This document shows positions 15,871 through 24,620 of a stretch of 64,000 nt of DNA, in pieces. The notes below the pieces were generated by a model, which had not been told where the DNA came from, searched no databases, and was given only the letters and a program-made list of their open reading frames with translations. Location: the NCBI RefSeq assembly GCF_021545335.1, contig NZ_CP089312.1:7254001-7318000 (forward strand), in the 5' to 3' direction. The stretch's first letter is position 1; each line of letters starts with the position of its first letter. The position numbers were made by a program, and so were the translations under genes. This DNA comes from Streptomyces sp. GQFP. GTDB lineage: Bacteria; Actinomycetota; Actinomycetes; Streptomycetales; Streptomycetaceae.

Positions 15871-17802
15871 TTACCCGCAGTCGATCTCGGGCACGCCTGC
15901 CTCGGCGAGCATTGTGAAGAGGGCTGCGATGGGACCGGCACGGTTGGTTCGGTCTGTGGTGAGGATCAGCCGATGAGCAGCTCTGGACAGCCCTACGAAG
16001 AAGGTTGCAGTTCCTTCGGGGAGGTCGCTGCCGAGAGCCCACCACTGTCTGTCGTGAATGCCCAGGAAGAACACGGTGTGGTATTCGAGGCCCTTGCTGC
16101 GGTGGGCTGTGAGCAGGACGACGGCTTCGGCGCACTCGAACTCATCGAGTGCGTCCCCCCAGCCGGCGGCCTGCTTGATTGAGCTCTCAAGGCGTGCCTC
16201 GAACGCCCCTGCGATGAGGTCGAAGTCCTCGCCGGGCGTCGTCGCCCTCACATAGCGACGGAGGGCGGCGCCATCGACGAGCGCGAGTAACTGCTGGACG
16301 GTGTCGACGGCGGACACGGTCGACGGAGGGTGAGATTCGAGCCAGGCTCGTAGCCGAAGGGTCATCTCGGTCAGGTTCTCGCCGACACGGTGTTGGGCGA
16401 CTTCGTCGTCGATCGCACCGTGTACACGCTCCAGAGTCGTTGATACGTCTTGCCAGACCGTGGGCAGGCCATGGGGTTCGTGCGCCAGCCGGAGCAGCCC
16501 GATGAGCAGGTGGGTGGTCTCGCTCTTCAACAGGTCTTGGAGGGTCATCTTGCCGACCCGTGCGTCGTCATTGCGGACCCTGATCCCGTGCACGGCGAGG
16601 TGCGCCCGGAACAGCGGCTCGAAGTCCTTGATCTTCTGCCGCGCGATGAGCGCGAAGTCCGCCGGGGTGCGGTTGGATCCCGCGATGTCGCGGGCAATCC
16701 AGTCCGCAATGAACTGTGCCTCCGCTTCGTCGGTGGAGAACGTCCACAGTGAGGCTGGATCGTGCCCGTCTTCGGTAGTTGCCTTCGAGGTGGCCCGTAC
16801 GGCGGCGGGGTCCAGTTGACGGGCGATGACGTGCTGCAGCGCGACCAGCGCGTCGCTGGAACGGAAGTTCCAGGCCAGCGAATAGGTGGTGGCGTCAAAT
16901 GCGTGGGTGAAGCGTTGGACAGCGTTGGGCAGAGCGCCGGCCCAGCCCATGATCCGCTGCTTGCTGTCGCCGACCGCGGTCACGGCGGTCTCCTCCCCGA
17001 ACACGGATGTGAGGAAGGAAAACTGCGCGCTGGTCGTGTCCTGGAATTCGTCGACGAACACCACGGGGTAGGTCATGCGCAGGGCGCGTCTGAGTCTCGG
17101 CACCGCGCGGACCAGCAGCTCCGCGAGCCGGTTCAGCATGACGAAGTCGAGTTGGGCCTTGCCGCGCCGTAGGTAGCGGGCTTGCCACCACTCGCGTACG
17201 GCGTACGAGATGGCGTCGACCTCGGCATCAGCAGGCACGACCTCCGGCAGGTCGTAGTTGCCGACGACGCCGGAAACGAAGCGGTTCGGCTGGAACCGGG
17301 CGACCTCCCAGCGCAGCGCCTCGGGGGCAGCGTGAGCGATACCGTTGAGGAAGTCCCCCACTTCGGCGTTGGTGACCGTGCTGATCTCGTACCCATCCGT
17401 CATGCGCCAGTCTGGCGGGAGGGCCAGCGCGAACCGGTCGACCAGTCCCTTGGTGAACGCATCGAAGGTCATCGACGCGAATCGACCGGCGTGTTCTGGG
17501 ACACGGGCAGTAACGCGGCGGCCCAGGTTGGCAGCGGCATCCCGCTTGAAGGAGATTGCCAGAATGTGCTGGGGCCACGGGCAGAGCCCGGTCTGCAAGA
17601 GGTACGCGGCGCGCTGAGCGAGGAACTCCGTCTTCCCCGCGCCGGGCCCGGCTACCACTGCCACGTTGCCGACATCCCGCAGAGCCTCCCATGCGGCTGG
17701 CTCCAAGTCCTCGATGCCCGCCGGGCGCCAATCGTCCACCGGGATCAGTGTCGTTCGGCGTGGAGCTGGGGGCATGGGGATGAGTGGGTCGGGGGTGCTC
17801 AC
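15871..17802 (-). CDS. gajB: UvrD/Rep-family helicase, probable GajB of a Gabija system
   Basis: 643 aa from GTG at 17802, which overlaps the stop of the OLD gene by 3 nt (GTGA); longer upstream frames run through the neighbour. Superfamily 1A helicase motifs in order: Walker A GPGAGKTEF (about residue 50), Walker B VFVDEFQDTT, motif III AVGDSKQRIMGWAG, motif IV LAWNFRSS, motif V LLTAHRSKGLEYHTVFF, motif VI FVGLSRAAHRLIL. In Gabija, the UvrD-like subunit assembles with the OLD nuclease and senses nucleotide depletion or DNA ends. This protein is somewhat longer than well-studied GajB. Confidence 0.8.
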   Translation of the reverse strand: MSTPDPLIPMPPAPRRTTLIPVDDWRPAGIEDLEPAAWEALRDVGNVAVVAGPGAGKTEFLAQRAAYLLQTGLCPWPQHILAISFKRDAAANLGRRVTARVPEHAGRFASMTFDAFTKGLVDRFALALPPDWRMTDGYEISTVTNAEVGDFLNGIAHAAPEALRWEVARFQPNRFVSGVVGNYDLPEVVPADAEVDAISYAVREWWQARYLRRGKAQLDFVMLNRLAELLVRAVPRLRRALRMTYPVVFVDEFQDTTSAQFSFLTSVFGEETAVTAVGDSKQRIMGWAGALPNAVQRFTHAFDATTYSLAWNFRSSDALVALQHVIARQLDPAAVRATSKATTEDGHDPASLWTFSTDEAEAQFIADWIARDIAGSNRTPADFALIARQKIKDFEPLFRAHLAVHGIRVRNDDARVGKMTLQDLLKSETTHLLIGLLRLAHEPHGLPTVWQDVSTTLERVHGAIDDEVAQHRVGENLTEMTLRLRAWLESHPPSTVSAVDTVQQLLALVDGAALRRYVRATTPGEDFDLIAGAFEARLESSIKQAAGWGDALDEFECAEAVVLLTAHRSKGLEYHTVFFLGIHDRQWWALGSDLPEGTATFFVGLSRAAHRLILTTDRTNRAGPIAALFTMLAEAGVPEIDCG

Positions 17803-19787
17803 AGCGAGATCGCCTTCCGGATGTGCTCCACGAGGGCGGTGAGGACCTCCGGGGCATTCAGTCTGATCTCTTCGTCGCTGAGGCGGCCGAGCGCGCTCAT
17901 GTGGGTGCTTGGTTTCGACCGTGACAGGAACAGGTAGCGGTACCAGCCCAGCCACTCGGTCTTGTCCTCCCAGTAGCGCGGCCTGGATCCCTTCGCTCCC
18001 AGGACCGTGGTGGTGGGGTCACTGGAGTCCGGCCCTTGCTGGTTGCCTTCAAGGTGGGTGTAGGCGCCTTCGAACGCGCACAACATCGCGTAGTCAAGGT
18101 CGAGCGGCTCGGAATAGAACACGGCGAAGGTGCGCAGGTGCCGCAGGATCGGTCGGATGTGCTTGAGGAGGAGGCCGTCGTGGATGTCTGCGACCTCGTC
18201 GTAGTCGCTGAGCCCTTCCAACGGGTCCAGCCCGCTGTCCATGAGGCGATTGCACGCGTCCCGGAGCCGGGCCGGACCGGACCCGGCCTTGCCGTAGTCG
18301 AGATCCAGCAGGGTGGCATGGGGGATGTCCAGGTCGTTGAGCAGCTTCCACATGTGATTGGTGTGCCGGCCGTCGAGCGGCACCATCGCTACGAACGACG
18401 GGTCCAGGTGTACACCGTGGGCCTGGGCGACCCGGGGGATGACGAGCTGCTCGGTGTCACCTTCGCCGAGCACCACGAACTTGGCGAAATACAGTTCCGG
18501 GTGAGCACGCACCGCCTCACGCACGTACTTGCCCGCCTCGGTGGCGTCGTCAGGGAGAGTGATCTCTCGGACCGATGCGGTCGCCGTGGCCGGCTCAGTG
18601 CGGAAGTACCGAACGTCTTCCGGGCGGATTCGGGGCATGACGCTGGCGGAGTGGCTGGAGAGGACCGCCTGCGTCGCCGTGGAGCCGCTCAGCCCCTGCA
18701 GTTGGCCGACGATCCGGGACAGGAAGAACGGCGCAAGGCTGTTCTCCGGTTCCTCGACCGCGATCAGGGTCAGGTTCGGCAGGTGCGCGGCCTCCAGCGT
18801 GAAGTCGTTGCTGTGCTGGCCGCCGTAGACAGCGGCCTCGACGTCGAGGGCCGCAGCCGCCAGGGCGAGGTGCAGCAGCGACCGTTGCCCGTCACTCAGC
18901 ATGCGGGCCGGCCTTGGGCGGCTGTGGTGATCGGGCTCGAAGACAAGCTCGGAGTTGCGGATCAGCTGGCTGAAGTCACCGTCGAGGAGCCGCAGTTTGG
19001 GTTCCGAGTGCAGTCCCGCATCGTGCAACTCCTGCCACCGCGCGGTCAGCGCACCCTCGACCGCCCGGACAACGGGCTCGTCGGCGAACTGATCCGCGAC
19101 TTCCGCCGCGTGGTCAGTGACGAGTTCGCGCAAATCAGATGACCACTGCGCTGCCCGCCAGAGCCGACTGCGGAGGAACGCCGTCACCTGGCGCGCGCCG
19201 TCGCGTGAGGCCGGAATGTAGATCATCTGGATGCGACTGCGCTCCCGAGCCGTCAGCGGCACGTAGTCGTCCTCGCTGTACTCCTCGGCGAACGTGTTGA
19301 CGATCACACGTGTCTCGGTGATGGCACCCTCCACTGTGCCGTCGTCGACCCATTCCGCCAGGAGCGCCACCCGCACCTTCAGCTCGCCATCCTCCGTGGC
19401 GGCCATGCGACGGAAGAACTCCGGTACCGCTCGCGGTACTTCAGCCCGCTCCTGGTCGTCATCGCCCTCCGCGGCGTCATCAACCTCGTCCCCGACCTCG
19501 TCGTCCTCTCCAGGGTCGTCGAGTTCGGGGAAGGCGAGTACCGCTTCGATCGTCAACTCACGGCTGGTGGGCACGTCGGTCTCGCCCGCGGGCACGTGGA
19601 AGTCGTCCACGCGTACGGACCGCTCCTGCCCGGATATCCCGAACAACCGCAGCAGCGCCTCGCACGCCGCGGTCTTGCCCGAGCCATTGGCTCCGATGAA
19701 GGCGGTCATGCCTGAGTCCAGCCGAAGGGACGTGCGCCCCGGCCCGAAGCACTTGAAGTTCTCCAGCACGAGCTTCTCGATGAACAT
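17799..19787 (-). CDS. gajA: OLD-family ATPase-TOPRIM nuclease, probable GajA of a Gabija system
   Basis: 662 aa from ATG at 19787. N-terminal ABC-type ATPase: NFKCFGPG, Walker A GANGSGKT (about residue 33), signature LSDGQRSLLHLAL, Walker B LIAVEEPENSLAP and SHSASVMPRI. C-terminal TOPRIM domain: FVVLGEGDTEQLVIPR (catalytic Glu) and LLDLDYGKAG (acidic pair). An acidic low-complexity insert (about 92-120) interrupts the ATPase. OLD plus an overlapping UvrD helicase is the defining pair of Gabija anti-phage defence, in which GajA nicks DNA. A standalone class 2 OLD pair of other role is the alternative. Confidence 0.8.
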   Translation of the reverse strand: MFIEKLVLENFKCFGPGRTSLRLDSGMTAFIGANGSGKTAACEALLRLFGISGQERSVRVDDFHVPAGETDVPTSRELTIEAVLAFPELDDPGEDDEVGDEVDDAAEGDDDQERAEVPRAVPEFFRRMAATEDGELKVRVALLAEWVDDGTVEGAITETRVIVNTFAEEYSEDDYVPLTARERSRIQMIYIPASRDGARQVTAFLRSRLWRAAQWSSDLRELVTDHAAEVADQFADEPVVRAVEGALTARWQELHDAGLHSEPKLRLLDGDFSQLIRNSELVFEPDHHSRPRPARMLSDGQRSLLHLALAAAALDVEAAVYGGQHSNDFTLEAAHLPNLTLIAVEEPENSLAPFFLSRIVGQLQGLSGSTATQAVLSSHSASVMPRIRPEDVRYFRTEPATATASVREITLPDDATEAGKYVREAVRAHPELYFAKFVVLGEGDTEQLVIPRVAQAHGVHLDPSFVAMVPLDGRHTNHMWKLLNDLDIPHATLLDLDYGKAGSGPARLRDACNRLMDSGLDPLEGLSDYDEVADIHDGLLLKHIRPILRHLRTFAVFYSEPLDLDYAMLCAFEGAYTHLEGNQQGPDSSDPTTTVLGAKGSRPRYWEDKTEWLGWYRYLFLSRSKPSTHMSALGRLSDEEIRLNAPEVLTALVEHIRKAISL

Positions 19788-19960
19788 TCGTCACTTTCCG
19801 GTACAACGATGTCATGAGCGGCGATACCGCGCCGAAGAGAGTATCGAAAGCATGTGATCTCCGGGCCCTTACGATCAAAGTCGTCGCAGGTCTTGCCTGC
19901 GGCAACACCCGTAACGCGGCCAGGGTGGGTCCACGCCAGCCACGTGAGCGCCAAACGCTG

Positions 19961-20203
19961 CTACCCGGCCCAGCCGATCTCGCGTACCTCGATGGCCCCG
20001 TCGTACGGCATGTACTGGATCCAGCAGTGCACCCCGAACGCCTCACGGATCTCCTCGGCGCTGCCTGGGTCCCGTACATCCGGCCACTCTCTTGGAGCGG
20101 CACGCACGACCTCGACGAGCTCCAGGACCTCGCGCCGCGCGTCCGCCGGCAATTCACCCATCACGTCCGAGGCCAGTTCCTCCACCACCACGCCACAACG
20201 CAT
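19961..20203 (-). CDS. Small toxin-like protein
   Basis: 80 aa from ATG at 20203, with a G-rich site (GGGGG) upstream. The order VVVEELASDVMGELPADARREVLELVEVV, then a linker and IQYMPYDGAIEVREIGWAG, is compatible with a compact RelE/ParE-like fold (strand, helices, terminal strands). No antitoxin gene is recognised next to it. Assignment is weak. Confidence 0.5.
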   Translation of the reverse strand: MRCGVVVEELASDVMGELPADARREVLELVEVVRAAPREWPDVRDPGSAEEIREAFGVHCWIQYMPYDGAIEVREIGWAG

Positions 20204-20661
20204 TGCACACCCCCGTGCTCGTGATCATCTGTGCAGTACGGTACGGCTTTGTGCACAACCATCAGCGGCCCTGTGGATAACTCTTGGTGGTGTTCGTTCA
20301 AGTCGCGGGCCCCGTGCTGCGATCCCGGACCGGTGTCCGGAGGGGAAGCGAGCGGGGGCGCGGTCTTGCGGACCGCCTCCGCGGCCCGTCGGGCCAACTC
20401 GGGTCCCAGAAGGGCCGCGATCGCGGTGGTCGCCCACGGGTGCACTCGTGACCGATGCCGACGGGCAAGCGCACTCCCGGCGCGGGCGAACGAAGCTGAC
20501 GGCGTTATGGACACATCGAGGTGGCTGGTGAGTTGTCCCAGCTTCCGCCCGGCCGCGAATTGGAAGAAGACGCGTAGATGGGGTGGGCCTTCCCTCTGAG
20601 GGCAGTCCGGCTCCCCAGCGGGAAGCATGGAGTGCGCCGCGTCAGCCGATAGAGTGTCAGC
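20204..20661. other. Intergenic region between divergent genes
   Basis: About 458 bases. It contains one TGTGGATAA (20272-20280), a perfect DnaA-box core in inverse orientation, and a nearby TTGTGCACA one mismatch away. No clear gene; a minus-strand frame about 20225-20530 has some Ala/Arg-rich coding look but no supported start. Confidence 0.4.
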
Positions 20662-21561
20662 GTGGAGTTGATCGGGGGCAATCTCGCGCGGAGAGCAGGT
20701 CTCGCGCTGTCCTTTTCGGTGACCGAGGCCATGCGGCTGATGGCCGCCGTGCCGGAAGGCGTGGCCGACAACGTCTGGCGGGCGAGGTGCACCGCCATGC
20801 ACGGCCACTTCAGGGGCGGCTTCGACAGCTTTAGTAAGCACCCGGTAGTCCACAGGGCTCCTCAGGAGCAGGCGCGGTTGCTGCGGTCCATGGCGAGGTG
20901 CGTGCAGGACGCTAGGTTCGCCGCGATGTGCCGCACTCACGCCGACCGTCTGGTTGTGGCCGAAGACAGACTGGCGGAAGAAGGCAGAGCCGAAGAAGCG
21001 GTCACGGTACGGGCTCTGGCGCTCGGCATGCCCATGGAGTGGGTGGTCCAACTCTGGCGGCTCGCGGATGTCATGAGTGAACTCCGAGCTCGGCAGAAGG
21101 CTTGGGGGGAAAACCACCACCGCATCGCGCGCGCTTTGAAGTCTGCCCGCATCCCACTGTGGGCCGTGGCCGCACTGGACGAAATCCCCCTCGACGACCT
21201 CCGCTCGATGACCCCCAGCGACCTGGTCAGCCGGGCCGGCCGCAGCGAAAGCTTCCTGAACGAGGCGGAGCGCGTCCTCTACAGCCTGCGCATCCTCGCC
21301 TTGCTCGGTGTCGAGCCAGCGGCATGGAACACGCTGCTGGACATACTCACGGCCTGCCTTGAAGTGGAAGCGGAGATTCAGGCGTCGTGTGCCGCGAAAC
21401 GGGACGTGCCGCCTCGCCAATGCCGTCCGCCGGGTCAGCTATTGCGTGCGGCACCACGTGTGCCGCGAGCACCAGGTCCAGTGATCCCTCGTTCAGTCAC
21501 CGCGCAGGGCCGCCCTCGGCTGCATCGAGCCGGAGGGTGTGGAGGGCACCTGACCGCGTAG
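20662..21561 (+). CDS. Hypothetical helical protein
   Basis: 299 aa from GTG at 20662. Not recognised. The first 230 residues are well-behaved (LSFSVTEAMRLMAAVPEGVADNVW, then EWVVQLWRLADVMSELRARQK, SFLNEAERVLYSLRILALLGV) and mainly helical. The last 60 residues are Pro/Arg-rich and look unlike the rest, so the true C-terminus may have been altered by a frameshift. Minus-strand frames over it are shadows. Confidence 0.5.
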   Translation: MELIGGNLARRAGLALSFSVTEAMRLMAAVPEGVADNVWRARCTAMHGHFRGGFDSFSKHPVVHRAPQEQARLLRSMARCVQDARFAAMCRTHADRLVVAEDRLAEEGRAEEAVTVRALALGMPMEWVVQLWRLADVMSELRARQKAWGENHHRIARALKSARIPLWAVAALDEIPLDDLRSMTPSDLVSRAGRSESFLNEAERVLYSLRILALLGVEPAAWNTLLDILTACLEVEAEIQASCAAKRDVPPRQCRPPGQLLRAAPRVPRAPGPVIPRSVTAQGRPRLHRAGGCGGHLTA

Positions 21562-21597
21562 CGGCGGGACGGTCCTGCTCGACCCTGAGGACCGAGG

Positions 21598-21777
21598 TTG
21601 AATCTCGACGACATTGTCAACGCCATCTCTGCCATCGCGGGTGTCGGGTCGCTGACGCTCCAGATCATCGAGGGGCGGCGGCGACAGAGCGATGTTCGCG
21701 ACAACCCAGGAGACGGCCGACCGGCCTCCGGCGCTGATCCCGACTGCTGTGAGCCGGGCAGCACGCCGACCGAGTAG
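21598..21777 (+). CDS. Small protein, 59 aa
   Basis: TTG at 21598 behind TGAGG gives MNLDDIVNAISAIAGVGSLT and a hydrophobic helix, then a basic stretch EGRRRQ and a polar tail with two cysteines (DPDCC). It is followed immediately by a very strong hairpin at 21786, which supports a real transcription unit. Could be a small membrane-associated peptide. Function unknown. Confidence 0.5.
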   Translation: MNLDDIVNAISAIAGVGSLTLQIIEGRRRQSDVRDNPGDGRPASGADPDCCEPGSTPTE

Positions 21778-21785
21778 ATAAAAGG

Positions 21786-21827
21786 CTGGTTGGGGGTGCC
21801 CGCCTACGGGCGGGCACCCCCAACCAG
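21786..21827. terminator. Strong hairpin terminator
   Basis: A perfect 19-bp stem (21786-21804 with 21809-21827), arms beginning CTGGTTGGGGG, and a TACG loop. It follows the small gene ending at 21777. Confidence 0.9.
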
Positions 21828-22089
21828 CACCATCCTAGTTCCGCGTATAGGCGATGGCGGGGCTGGTGTGTGGCTGGACGTCACTCAGCCGTGTGCCGTG
21901 AGAGCGCCGACACAGACGGTGCGTCTGTCACGGCTTCTGCTCCGCTTCCGGCCGCGGGCGGCATGTGCCGACGGGCGGAATACCGACGACCAGCGCGCGC
22001 CGATAGGCGACCAAAGTGTCGTCGGCAGCGATCGCTTAGTAAGCGGCCGTCAATGGGTGCGACATCCGCTGGAGTCGGAACGCTTCGGG

Positions 22090-22473
22090 TCAGTGCGCTT
22101 CCTGCGGTTCACCACAGACGGTGCACACGCCAGGCGCCATGATCCCGTCGTGGAAGCCGTGGTAGAAACTGCCCGGCCCGTCGTAGTCGCGCATCGCTGT
22201 GCCCCCGCAGTCCCGGTGGTTCGCGATCCGGCACCGACCGCAGCAGTCATGACTCGTGATGAAATCCCTTGCCTTCTTGCTGCACGCATTGTGGCCGCAC
22301 GACCGGTACCCGCCTGAGCCGGTGTTCCAGTGGGTGCCGAAGCTGCCTGGGTCGTCGCGAAATCTGCGGATGACCGCCTCGTCTGCCTCGGAAGCGGCAC
22401 GCGGCCGTGCGTTTACGACGAGCTGACCGACAACTACGGCTGCGAATGCAGCCCATCCCCATTTGCTACGCAT
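22090..22473 (-). CDS. Membrane-anchored or secreted cysteine-rich protein
   Basis: 127 aa from ATG at 22473 with GGGGG upstream. A short basic N-terminus and the hydrophobic segment WAAFAAVVVGQLVV form a signal or anchor. The rest has nine cysteines: CGHNAC, a CCGRC cluster, DCGG and a final CTVCGE, with histidines between. The spacing suggests metal binding or several disulphides outside the cell. Family not recognised. Confidence 0.6.
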   Translation of the reverse strand: MRSKWGWAAFAAVVVGQLVVNARPRAASEADEAVIRRFRDDPGSFGTHWNTGSGGYRSCGHNACSKKARDFITSHDCCGRCRIANHRDCGGTAMRDYDGPGSFYHGFHDGIMAPGVCTVCGEPQEAH

Positions 22474-22628
22474 GTGTCCCCCGTCGTCGGTTCTGCGACG
22501 ACGATATCGGCGGGAGATAGGTCTGCGCACCCAGTGCCAGCGCGCCGATCTGGCTCGGGAGAACTCATAGGATGTCACGCAGATCCGCTGGCGGGCACAG
22601 AAGGTGAACCTCCGCTTCCCGCGGATCG

Positions 22629-23488
22629 TCACCTGAATCGCCCCGGCTGATGGGCGCGAGTAGGGCCCGCCAGGGCACGCGCGCGGTGCACGATCATGTT
22701 GACCGAGCCGCGATCGCGCTCGATGTGTCCCTCCAGCAGCACCGCAGGGGCGCTGAGGACCACCTCTCGCGTACGTTCCCAGACCGGGGGAGAGAAGACC
22801 AGGTTGATCATGCCGGTCTCATCTTCCAGAGCGCCGAACGCAACTCCCCTGGCGGTCGGGGGTCTTTGGATGTACTTGGCCAGTCCGCCGACCCGCACCC
22901 GGGTCTGGTCGGCCAGGTCACGGGCCTCGCGCGCGGGCTGCGCCCCATGCGTCGCCAACAGGGAGCGGAGGTGCTGCGCGGGGTGGGTGGTGGAGCTGGC
23001 ACCGGAGGCGTCGAGGTCGGCGGCGGTGACCTCGGCCGCGGTCATGACCGGCAACTCCGGCGCGGGCGCCAAGTCGTCCAACCCGGGAAGGACACCCTGG
23101 ATCTCGCCGGTGTAGGCGCCGGCCGACCACAGGGCGGTGCGCCGGTCCACGCCGAGGCCGTCGAACGCCCCCGCGGTGGCCAGCTGTTCCATCAGCCTCG
23201 CCGACAGCCGCGTGCGTCGGGCGACGTCGGCCACCGAGCGGAAGGCGACGGTGCCGCGTGCGGTCAGGATCCGCTCGGCGATCCCCTCGCTGATGCCGGT
23301 CACGGAGGTCAGTCCGCGGCGGATCGCCGGCCGCCGCTCCGGACGATCGGCGTGAGGCTCCAGCGTGGCGTGCACACCGGAGCACTGAAGGCCGACGCCC
23401 CGGACTTCGATGCCGTGCTGCTTGGCATCCTGAATGAGGGTCTGGGAGTCGTAGAAACCCATCGGGAGATGCGCCATAATCCCCGCTA
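22629..23488 (-). pseudogene. dnaE2: Error-prone DNA polymerase DnaE2, 3' fragment
   Basis: C-terminal part of DnaE2, separated from the rest by the IS at 23489. It begins at the target site with the frame AGIMAHLPMGFYDSQTLIQD, then helix-hairpin-helix TSVTGISEGIAERIL and an OB-fold-like segment TRVRVGGLAKYIQRP to GHIERDRGSVNMIV. It ends in a normal stop at 22629. Any reading upstream crosses into the IS and is artificial. Confidence 0.9.
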
Positions 23489-24617
23489 GTGTCCTGAGTC
23501 GTAAGTTCGCGGGCGGCTGTAGGGTGGGGTGATGCCTGGTCCGAAACCGCTGTCGCTGGAACTGTCCGACCATGAACGCAGGGTGTTGCGGGGCTGGTTG
23601 CGCAAGCAGACGGCGTCTCAGGCACTGGTGTTGCGGTCGGGGATCGTGCTGGCGTGCGCGGAGGGCCGGCCGAACGCGCAGGTCGCGCAGGATCTGGGCA
23701 TCTCGCGGGAGACGGTACGCAAGTGGCGGGCCCGGTTTGCCGCGGACCGGTTGGAGGGTCTGGTGGACCGGCCGCGTTCGGGGGCCCCGCGAAGGATCAC
23801 GGATGAGCAGGTCGAGGCCCTGGTCGCAAGGACGCTGGACCAGGCGCCACCGACGGGTGATTCGCACTGGTCGACGCGTTCGATGGCCGGGGCCGCGGGG
23901 ATGTCGCAGTCAGCCGTCTCGCGGATCTGGCGGGCGTTCGGCCTCAAGCCGCACATCGTTGAGACCTGGAAGCTGTCGACCGACCCGCAGTTCGTGACCA
24001 AGGTCCGCGACGTGGTCGGCATCTACCTCACCCCGCCGGAGAACGCCCTGGTCCTGGCAGTGGACGAGAAGTCGCAGATACAGGCCCTGGACCGGACCCA
24101 GCCCGTGCTGCCGATGGCGCCGACCGCGCCGGCGAGGATGACCCATGACTACGTCCGGCACGGCACGACCAGCCTGTTCGCCGCCCTGGACATCGCCTCC
24201 GGGTCGGTCATCGCCCAGCACTACCGCCGCCACCGCCACCAGGAGTTCCTCCGCTTCCTGAAGGTCATCGACGCCGCGGTCCCCAAGGACCTCGAACTCC
24301 ACCTGGTCCTGGACAACTACGCCACCCACAAGACCGAGCCGGTCAAGAAGTGGCTGCTGCGACACCCCCGCTTCCACCTGCACTTCACCCCCACCTCGGC
24401 ATCCTGGCTCAACCTCGTCGAACGCTGGTTCGCCGAGCTGACCTCCCGCAAACTCCGCCGCTCGACACACCGCAGCGTCGTCGAACTCGAACGGGACATC
24501 CGCGGCTGGATCAACGAGTGGAACAAGAACCCCAAGCCGTTCGTCTGGACGAAGACCGCCGACGACATACTCGACACCCTAGCCGCATACTGCACACGAA
24601 TTAACGACTCAGGACAC
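23489..24617 (+). mobile_element. IS630-family insertion sequence in dnaE2
   Basis: 1129 bp flanked by TA duplications (23487-23488 and 24618-24619), the target signature of IS630/Tc1-mariner elements. Terminal inverted repeats start GTGTCCTGAGTCGT at both ends (14 identical, about 19 of 21 overall). It carries one transposase gene. Removing it with one TA restores the dnaE2 reading frame exactly across HAM-LAG, so the insertion is probably recent. Confidence 0.95.
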
Positions 24618-24620
24618 TAG
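23529..24620 (+). CDS. IS630-family transposase
   Basis: 363 aa. N-terminal helix-turn-helix (VAQDLGISRETVRKWRARF, then SQSAVSRIWRAFGL) binds the ends. The DDE catalytic core shows AVDEKSQIQALDRTQP, LVLDNYATHKT and WLNLVERWFAEL, the acidic triad. Length and motifs are complete, so it is probably active. The stop codon TAG (24618-24620) is made of the duplicated TA target and one host base. Confidence 0.95.
   Translation: MMPGPKPLSLELSDHERRVLRGWLRKQTASQALVLRSGIVLACAEGRPNAQVAQDLGISRETVRKWRARFAADRLEGLVDRPRSGAPRRITDEQVEALVARTLDQAPPTGDSHWSTRSMAGAAGMSQSAVSRIWRAFGLKPHIVETWKLSTDPQFVTKVRDVVGIYLTPPENALVLAVDEKSQIQALDRTQPVLPMAPTAPARMTHDYVRHGTTSLFAALDIASGSVIAQHYRRHRHQEFLRFLKVIDAAVPKDLELHLVLDNYATHKTEPVKKWLLRHPRFHLHFTPTSASWLNLVERWFAELTSRKLRRSTHRSVVELERDIRGWINEWNKNPKPFVWTKTADDILDTLAAYCTRINDSGH

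Noticed and set aside
20272..20280. Perfect DnaA-box core (TGTGGATAA) as an origin
   Set aside because: Only one box plus one near match; no cluster or replication gene adjacent.
20161..21420. Long minus-strand frame over the 20662 gene
   Set aside because: Low-complexity, His/Arg/Pro-rich translation typical of an antisense shadow; the plus frame has better protein character.
22629..23867. Minus frame joining dnaE2 to the IS
   Set aside because: The upstream part is antisense of the transposase; the join is created by the insertion.
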